A DNA stretch of 5,218 nt from Planctomycetaceae bacterium (GTDB taxonomy: Bacteria > Planctomycetota > Planctomycetia > Pirellulales > Pirellulaceae): assembly GCA_003455945.1 (NCBI GenBank), contig DMPQ01000451.1, positions 824 to 6,041 on the forward strand, in the 5' to 3' direction. A program made the position numbers and the translations under genes. The notes under the pieces are model-generated. The model saw only the letters and a list, made by a program, of their open reading frames with translations, searched no databases and had not been told where the DNA came from. Shown piece after piece: positions 1 to 3,917 of this stretch (position 1 is the stretch's first letter; each line of letters starts with the position of its first letter).

Positions 1-330
1 GTCGATCAGTCCCTTGTCGATCGTCAGCGTCTGGAGCCCGTTGCCGGCGATCCCGCCTCCATCGACGCCGTTCCAGACCTCGCCGGCCGCCAGCGTCAGA
101 CGGACGTCGGCGGCATCCGAATCGACGACCAGCGAGAAGTCGTTCGAGAAGTTGTCGAGTTGCAGCTGATTGCCGACGAGCGAAAAGTCGGCATCGAGAA
201 CGCGCCGACGCTCCAGCTCCTGATACTCCAGCCGAGTTCTCGCTTCACGCGATGCGGGACGACCGTTCGGCGAGGTCGACGTCGAAAGGTCCTGCGGACC
301 ACGGAACAGGCGCAGTATCCGACGGAACAT
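1..330 (-). CDS. N-terminus of a large LEPR-XLL-type planctomycete surface/secreted protein (partial, runs off left edge)
   Basis: Seen: reading the minus strand from the ATG at 330-328 gives 110 uninterrupted codons to base 1, still open. Residues 1-10 are basic and hydrophobic (MFRRILRLFR). Residues 34-49 hold the signature LEYQELERRRVLDADF. After it comes a beta-type stretch rich in N, D, G, V and L, including VVDSDAADVRLTLAAGEVWNG at about 68-88. Known: planctomycete proteins of very large size often begin with a short arginine-rich region and an LE-x-R-x-LL or LExRRVLDA block, followed by repetitive beta-sandwich or beta-helix domains; these are thought to be exported or cell-surface proteins. 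Inferred: this is the start of such a protein. No good Shine-Dalgarno precedes the ATG, so the exact start is moderately sure. It lies 509 nt downstream of the lipase gene, on the same strand, and is probably a separate unit. The function of the full protein cannot be read from this fragment. Confidence 0.78.
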   Translation of the reverse strand, partial: MFRRILRLFRGPQDLSTSTSPNGRPASREARTRLEYQELERRRVLDADFSLVGNQLQLDNFSNDFSLVVDSDAADVRLTLAAGEVWNGVDGGGIAGNGLQTLTIDKGLID

Positions 331-576
331 GCAGGAACTCTCGCGAAGGAGGGAACGACGGTCTCGGCCCGAACCGCGCTCGCTCGGCGAACGAACGTAA
401 CCGGCGATCACGGGAAGTGGGCAGCTTCTCGGGATGCCGTCGACTTGAACGCGCCACGATGTTTCGTGACCGGTCAAGCGCCCGCGGGTCCGGTTTCGAC
501 CGTTCGAGTCGAATCCCCCCACAGATCCCTTCCGCCCCCCACCAGACCTCCATTCTTAATCGGAAGGGCCCCCGAT

Positions 577-609
577 CGGCACCGTTTTCGACGCACGTTG
601 CCGTTTTTT
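577..609 (+). terminator. Weak intrinsic-terminator-like hairpin on the plus strand
   Basis: CGGCA at 577-581 pairs with TGCCG at 599-603. After a C/T mismatch, CG at 583-584 pairs with CG at 596-597, leaving an 11-nt loop. Six T residues follow at 604-609. The shape fits a rho-independent terminator for plus-strand transcription, but no plus-strand gene is visible upstream, and the stem is short. It may be chance. Confidence 0.2.
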
Positions 610-774
610 GAGCTAGGCGAGCCGCTCACGATCGGTGCGGAGCGGGCTCGAGCGGGTCCGAGCCCGGTGAAAACGCGAGGGAGACCGGACGGAATCGGTC
701 GTCATGACCGCTCCGATCGGCAGAGTCCGTGGGGGCAGGAGTCGGTCGGCACCGAGGAGCTCGGCCGGCGATCG

Positions 775-831
775 CTCCGGTTCCGCTCGACGTCATTCGA
801 CCCGAGATACGTCGAGCGGCCCGAACCGGAG
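775..831 (-). terminator. Long stem-loop immediately downstream of the lipase gene (possible 3'-end or terminator structure)
   Basis: CTCCGGTT at 775-782 pairs perfectly with AACCGGAG at 824-831. Directly inside it, CCGCTCGACGT at 783-793 pairs perfectly with ACGTCGAGCGG at 809-819. That makes 19 base pairs with a single 4-nt bulge (820-823) and a 15-nt loop (794-808). On the minus strand it starts 8 nt after the lipase TGA. There is no T-run after it in the direction of transcription, so it is not a textbook intrinsic terminator; it could be a U-less terminator, an mRNA-stabilising 3' hairpin, or a protein-binding dyad. Confidence 0.45.
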
Positions 832-839
832 TCAGGGAA

Positions 840-1898
840 TCAGCTTCGCAGGAACGCGATCGCCTTCTTCTCGTCGTCCGAGGTCCATCCTTCGTCCATC
901 ACCTTGATCAGCAGGTCTCGGAGCGGAGAATCGCGGCGGACGGCGGTCGCGAGCGGCCCCGCGTCCCCGGCCGATCGGATCAGTCGAACGTACTCGAGCG
1001 CCACGTCATCGGCATCGGAATTGTGGTGCCGGTTCAGATGATCGAAGATCTTGCGGACCCGCTCCAGATTCTGCCCCATCTCGAACAGGCATTTCGCCAG
1101 TCCTTCCTCGTCCATCGATACGGTGACGCCGAGACTCCCCCAGCGAAACCGATTGACGACGAAGGCGGGATCATGCCGCAGATACTCGAGAAAGGAATGC
1201 GTGATCGGGTTGAGCGACCCCGACGGCATGCCGACTTTCGAGATGGTGAAGCTGGTGTCGAAACCGGCGAGCCAGGTGACCGGGTCCCACGTGAAGCCGC
1301 ACTCGATCGTCCGCACACCGGCCGGCCAGTTCATCGCCGGCGAGCCGAACGTGTAGACATCGCGACCGATCATCGCGTCGGCCCCGTCGACCGCGACGAT
1401 CGCCGAGAGGGTGTTCGAGGTGATCAGGTTGCCTTGGCTGTGAGCGAAGATCGGCGTGCGACGGTGTTCCGGCTTTCGGATCAGTCGAAAGAGCGACGCC
1501 GCTGCCGGGTTCCGTTCGAGCACCCCGAGCATGACGCTCTCGCGAGTCGCTGCCGCTCCCCCCGGACGCGACTTGGCGATTCCCATCGCTCGATCGAGTG
1601 CCGCGCGAGGATCGCGTGCGATCGGCCCGTCGAACTGGTACTTGTCCGCGATGCACTGTCCGAGGTCGGCGAAGAAGCCGCCCGAGCGATTGTAGACGCC
1701 GATGACCGGACACATCTGCAACAGCGACAACGCCAGAGCCGACTCGCGATGATCGTTGGGGGAGTTTCCCATCCCGTTGACGAAGATCACGACCCGCGTG
1801 CGATCGAATCGGTTCGAACTTGTCCCTTCGCCCGAGAGATACGTATTGATCGATCCGTCGGCGCTCGGCGGATTCCCCTGATCGGGATTCGTCGGCAT
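840..1898 (-). CDS. Alpha/beta hydrolase with class-3-lipase-like triad; candidate T6SS lipase effector
   Basis: Seen: 352 residues, ATG start, TGA stop. A hydrophobic strand leads into VVIFVNGMGNSP (36-47), where the oxyanion-side loop is expected. The nucleophile elbow is IFAHSQGN (150-157), an A-x-S-x-G variant of GxSxG with Ser154 predicted catalytic. VYTFGSPAMNW (181-191) is followed by TWDPVTW with Asp205, then THSFLEYL with His234; the order and spacing match the Ser-Asp-His triad of class 3 lipases, which also carry a TFGSP-type strand. Residues 255-352 are charged and mostly helical, with no assignment. There is no signal peptide or membrane segment, so it is predicted to be cytoplasmic until delivered by another system. 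AGGAG at 1907-1911, 8 nt before the ATG, supports the start. Inferred: lying downstream of vgrG, PAAR and FHA genes, it may be a phospholipase cargo effector. It is shorter than the large Tle1 or Tle3 effectors and I cannot place it in a Tle family. No immunity gene is visible. An ordinary intracellular esterase is the alternative. Confidence 0.85.
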   Translation of the reverse strand: MPTNPDQGNPPSADGSINTYLSGEGTSSNRFDRTRVVIFVNGMGNSPNDHRESALALSLLQMCPVIGVYNRSGGFFADLGQCIADKYQFDGPIARDPRAALDRAMGIAKSRPGGAAATRESVMLGVLERNPAAASLFRLIRKPEHRRTPIFAHSQGNLITSNTLSAIVAVDGADAMIGRDVYTFGSPAMNWPAGVRTIECGFTWDPVTWLAGFDTSFTISKVGMPSGSLNPITHSFLEYLRHDPAFVVNRFRWGSLGVTVSMDEEGLAKCLFEMGQNLERVRKIFDHLNRHHNSDADDVALEYVRLIRSAGDAGPLATAVRRDSPLRDLLIKVMDEGWTSDDEKKAIAFLRS

Positions 1899-1906
1899 GC
1901 TCGCGT

Positions 1907-1911
1907 CTCCT
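1907..1911 (-). promoter_or_regulatory. Shine-Dalgarno of the lipase gene
   Basis: AGGAG on the minus strand, 8 nt before the ATG at 1898. It is the clearest classical ribosome-binding site in the window and fixes the lipase start. Confidence 0.75.
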
Positions 1912-1968
1912 GGTTCGTCGTGCGTCGGGAGCGGTTCGGACAGATGAAGAGTGTCGATCGGTCACGAA

Positions 1969-1983
1969 CCGACCGGAGGTCGG
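1969..1983 (-). other. Small stem-loop downstream of the FHA gene
   Basis: CCGACC (1969-1974) pairs with GGTCGG (1978-1983) around a 3-nt loop, 42 nt after the FHA stop, inside the 127-nt gap before the lipase gene. A 10-bp palindrome, GCGCCGGCGC at 2010-2019, lies between. There is no T-run. Competing pairings with the neighbouring GGTC at 1960-1963 are possible, so this is a weak call. Confidence 0.2.
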
Positions 1984-2025
1984 GGAGTCGTCCTGTCGGG
2001 AGAACGGCTGCGCCGGCGCCGAGAC

Positions 2026-3231
2026 TCAGCCGAACGGATTGCCGAGTTTCGCCAATTCGACTCCGAGCGGACGTGTTCGATCGTGCAGCAACCAGGCGCC
2101 GACTCCGTCCGGCGCCTCGACCACGATCCCGACGACTCCGGGAAGCGGTCCGCGCAACCCGGCACGCTCCGGGTCGGCTGCCTGATGCCGGATCATCGCG
2201 GGATCGACCAGAAACGGAATCCGGTCGGCGATCGTCTGGACGACGGTGGGGAAGGGGGCATCGCAGAGGAACGCGCTGCAGCGATTGCGACCGAAACTGC
2301 GGGTGAAGAGTTCGATCGGGTCGAGGCGGTCATCCGGATCGAGCAGCAGCAGCGAGTCGGTCGGCGCAGCCGCTCCGCCGCGAGTCCGCATCCGCTCCGC
2401 TTCGCGGAGCTGCTCGGCCGAAAGATCGCGAAGCGGGAGCAGGATCCGGACGTAGCATCCGAGGCCCCAGGCGCGAAGCTGTCGCGCAACGTCGGCGGCA
2501 TCGCGTCCGAATCGTCCGACGGCAAACGGAAACCGAAACGGCCATCCCGAGGCGTCAAGCGTGACGTGCCCGATCGGAAGCGTCGCATCGTCATCACGTG
2601 TCGGACGGTTTCGCGCCGCAGCTCCCGATGCGGTGCTTCCGGTACCGGGATCGCCCGAGCCGGCACCGACCATCGTTCCGCGAGTCGAACCGCCTAGCCG
2701 ATCGTTCGGCATGATCCGAGTCGCTTCGTCGCCGACAACGGCACCTCGCGGTGCGATCGTGCCGCGCGTCGGATCCGACGAATCGTCTCGTCGCGCAATC
2801 ACCGGCGGCGGGAGCGGAACCGGTTGCGAGGTCGCTCGCGTCGGAGAGATCGATCCGGAAGACATCGATCCGAGATGCGTCGCGCCGGGGGAAGGGGAGG
2901 TCGAACCACCGACCGGCGGCGGAGCGTCGGTTGCCTCGATCACCTCGATCAACGTCTGGCCGACGACGATCCGATCACCGCGCCGCAGCGGCGCCGAGGC
3001 GATGAGCGTTCCGTTCAGGAAGGTGCCGTTGGTGCTTCCGTCATCGCGCAGACGGAAGCGGCCGTTGGAGTATTCGATCGTCGCGTGTCGGCGCGAAACC
3101 GAGGAATCGTGATCGAGTCGCACATCGGCCGGTTCGACTCGACCGATCGAGACCGAGTGGTCCGAGTCGACGAGGATCATCCGTCCGGCGAAGGGACCTG
3201 ATGCGATCTGCAGACGACATTCCGAAGCCAT
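2026..3231 (-). CDS. FHA-domain protein with Ser/Thr/Pro linker and unrecognised C-terminal domain
   Basis: Seen: 401 residues from the ATG at 3231. Residues 1-98 are a complete forkhead-associated (FHA) domain: SIGR (28-31), SRRHA (46-50) and GSTNGTFLNG (65-74) carry the residues that contact phosphothreonine (Arg31, Ser46, His49, Asn68). Residues 101-220 are a flexible linker rich in S, T, P and G, with short threonine blocks (RGTIAP, DEATRIMP, RGTMVG, DDDATLPI). Residues 222-401 form a folded-looking domain I do not recognise. The frame is open back to 3486, but that stretch is Arg/Pro-rich with no domain; the ATG at 3231 directly precedes the FHA fold, so I chose it. No good Shine-Dalgarno is seen. 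Known: FHA proteins such as Fha/TagH regulate T6SS through Ser/Thr phosphorylation. This C-terminus shows none of the TagH C-terminal features I know. Inferred: a regulator or a cargo adaptor, from its place between PAAR and lipase genes. Confidence 0.85.
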   Translation of the reverse strand: MASECRLQIASGPFAGRMILVDSDHSVSIGRVEPADVRLDHDSSVSRRHATIEYSNGRFRLRDDGSTNGTFLNGTLIASAPLRRGDRIVVGQTLIEVIEATDAPPPVGGSTSPSPGATHLGSMSSGSISPTRATSQPVPLPPPVIARRDDSSDPTRGTIAPRGAVVGDEATRIMPNDRLGGSTRGTMVGAGSGDPGTGSTASGAAARNRPTRDDDATLPIGHVTLDASGWPFRFPFAVGRFGRDAADVARQLRAWGLGCYVRILLPLRDLSAEQLREAERMRTRGGAAAPTDSLLLLDPDDRLDPIELFTRSFGRNRCSAFLCDAPFPTVVQTIADRIPFLVDPAMIRHQAADPERAGLRGPLPGVVGIVVEAPDGVGAWLLHDRTRPLGVELAKLGNPFG

Positions 3232-3458
3232 GAAGTGTCGACTCGTTCCGCCCGGTGCGATCGGTGGACGGGGGTGAGGTGACCGATCCCGTCGCCGCGG
3301 TGAGAGGCGTCGGGTCGGAGGGGACCATCGGTCCGACCGCGCCGGCCGGACGTCGCACACCTCGACCGTACCCAAGCGGGTGCATTCGCGGTGCGACCGA
3401 GATGTTGTCGGAGCTGGCCGGCGAAAGTTGCACGACCGGCGGCGATTTACCGCGGTTT

Positions 3459-3480
3459 GTTCGTACGACTCGGTACGAAC
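3459..3480. promoter_or_regulatory. Perfect 8-bp inverted repeat, operator-like or hairpin
   Basis: GTTCGTAC at 3459-3466 and GTACGAAC at 3473-3480 are perfect inverted copies separated by 6 nt. The 22-bp size suits a dimeric repressor operator; equally it could fold as a hairpin in the RNA past the PAAR gene. It lies 228 nt before the FHA start and 46 nt after the PAAR stop. No regulator gene is visible in the window. Confidence 0.4.
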
Positions 3481-3486
3481 GCCCAT

Positions 3487-3506
3487 CCCCCGTCGGTTCG
3501 CGGGGG
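3487..3506 (-). terminator. GC-rich hairpin downstream of the PAAR gene
   Basis: CCCCCG (3487-3492) pairs with CGGGGG (3501-3506) with an 8-nt loop, beginning 20 nt after the PAAR stop. There is no T-run after it on the minus strand, but a second dyad (3459-3480) follows within 6 nt. The pair could act as a U-less terminator or attenuator between the PAAR and FHA genes. Confidence 0.3.
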
Positions 3507-3526
3507 TTGCAGGAACGCGACCCGTT

Positions 3527-3820
3527 TCAGCCGATCATCACCTGAGGGGAACCGAAGACGATCGAGCCGCCGTGGGCCATGAGATCGCCCATGCGAGCCG
3601 CCGGCATCCCTCCGATCAGGACGGTCATCGATCCCATCGCGATCGTGTCGGGCGGACCGACGCAGACCGCCATATCGCCGACTCTTGCCGCCGGGAGCAT
3701 GCTGATCAGGACGGTCGGACAACCGACGATAATCGGTCCGCCGACATGAGGAATCGGCGGCACACCGGGGGTCACCAACGGGCAGACGTGCATATCGGAG
3801 AGGCGGGCAGCCGGAGGCAT
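3527..3820 (-). CDS. PAAR-domain T6SS spike-tip protein
   Basis: Seen: 97 residues, essentially the whole PAAR family length, with no N- or C-terminal extension. Three copies of the family repeat are visible: PPAARLSDMHVCPL (2-15), LPAARVGDMAVCVG (42-55) and MPAARMGDLMAHGG (72-85). Candidate metal ligands are His11, Cys13, Cys53 and His83. The middle has the usual PPIPHVGGPI (21-30) and PTVLI (35-39) strands. Known: PAAR proteins form a small zinc-binding cone that caps the VgrG trimer, sharpens the spike and can carry effectors. The start is set by GAGGGAG at 3828-3834, 7 nt before the ATG; the frame stays open further upstream, but that stretch is Arg-rich and overlaps vgrG. It lies 97 nt downstream of vgrG. 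Having no toxin fused to it, it would rely on a separately encoded cargo, consistent with the lipase gene two positions downstream. Confidence 0.94.
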   Translation of the reverse strand: MPPAARLSDMHVCPLVTPGVPPIPHVGGPIIVGCPTVLISMLPAARVGDMAVCVGPPDTIAMGSMTVLIGGMPAARMGDLMAHGGSIVFGSPQVMIG

Positions 3821-3827
3821 CGGGCAA

Positions 3828-3834
3828 CTCCCTC
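3828..3834 (-). promoter_or_regulatory. Shine-Dalgarno of the PAAR gene
   Basis: GAGGGAG on the minus strand with 7 nt to the ATG at 3820. It selects the 97-residue start over longer in-frame extensions. Confidence 0.7.
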
Positions 3835-3868
3835 GGAACGGACAGGTGGAGGAATGGGCCGCACCGCG

Positions 3869-3893
3869 CCGAAGGATCTCTTTCGATCCTCGG
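3869..3893 (-). other. Stem-loop downstream of vgrG
   Basis: CCGA (3869-3872) and GGATC (3874-3878) pair with GATCC (3885-3889) and TCGG (3890-3893): 9 base pairs with one bulged A (3873) and a 6-nt loop. It begins 24 nt after the vgrG stop in the 97-nt gap before the PAAR gene. There is no T-run, so read-through into the PAAR gene is likely; it may stabilise or attenuate the message. Confidence 0.35.
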
Positions 3894-3917
3894 GCGATGC
3901 TGCGGAACCGCGGCCGG

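Larger units (their letters stand above)
331..839. other. 509-nt intergenic region without a convincing gene
   Basis: This gap separates the lipase stop from the start of the LEPR-XLL-type protein. The open frames across it on both strands encode Arg/Ser/Pro-rich strings with no recognisable domain and no ribosome-binding site, as expected for shadows in high-GC DNA. It holds a long interrupted dyad (775-831), an 8-bp stem-loop at 643-666 (CGGGCTCG paired with CGAGCCCG, 8-nt loop, no T-run on either side), and a small hairpin followed by six T at 577-609 on the plus strand. The promoter of the left gene should lie here, but I see no clear -35/-10 pair. I see no candidate immunity gene with a signal peptide. 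Confidence 0.6.
3232..3526. other. 295-nt gap between PAAR and FHA genes, with several dyads
   Basis: No plausible gene lies here. It contains two closely spaced inverted repeats just after the PAAR stop (3487-3506 and 3459-3480, described separately) and a 7-bp dyad at 3313-3338 (GGTCGGA paired with TCCGACC, with an inner GGACC/GGTCC hairpin as an alternative). It is the largest gap within the four-gene group, so a new promoter for the FHA and lipase genes is possible, but I cannot point to -35/-10 boxes. Confidence 0.45.

Noticed and set aside
245..553. 102-codon minus-strand frame as a possible immunity gene after the lipase
   Set aside because: There is no signal peptide or lipobox, the composition is Arg-rich, and it overlaps the start of the LEPR-XLL-type gene in another frame with no Shine-Dalgarno of its own.
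643..666. 8-bp hairpin as an intrinsic terminator
   Set aside because: No T-run follows on either strand; on the minus strand the downstream run is A. It is kept only as a note in the gap description.
160..1041. Plus-strand open frame of 293 codons spanning the left gap
   Set aside because: Arg/Ser/Pro-rich translation with no domain; it overlaps the LEPR-XLL-type gene and the lipase 3' end, both of which have real motifs on the minus strand.
729..2306. Plus-strand open frame of 525 codons
   Set aside because: It lies opposite the lipase and part of the FHA gene and is a low-complexity Arg/Asp/Gly-rich string, typical of an antisense shadow in high-GC DNA.
3232..3486. 85-residue N-terminal extension of the FHA protein in the same frame
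   Set aside because: The extension is Arg/Ser/Pro-rich with no fold, contains the upstream dyads, and the FHA domain starts a few residues after the ATG at 3231. I cannot fully exclude it because neither start has a strong Shine-Dalgarno.
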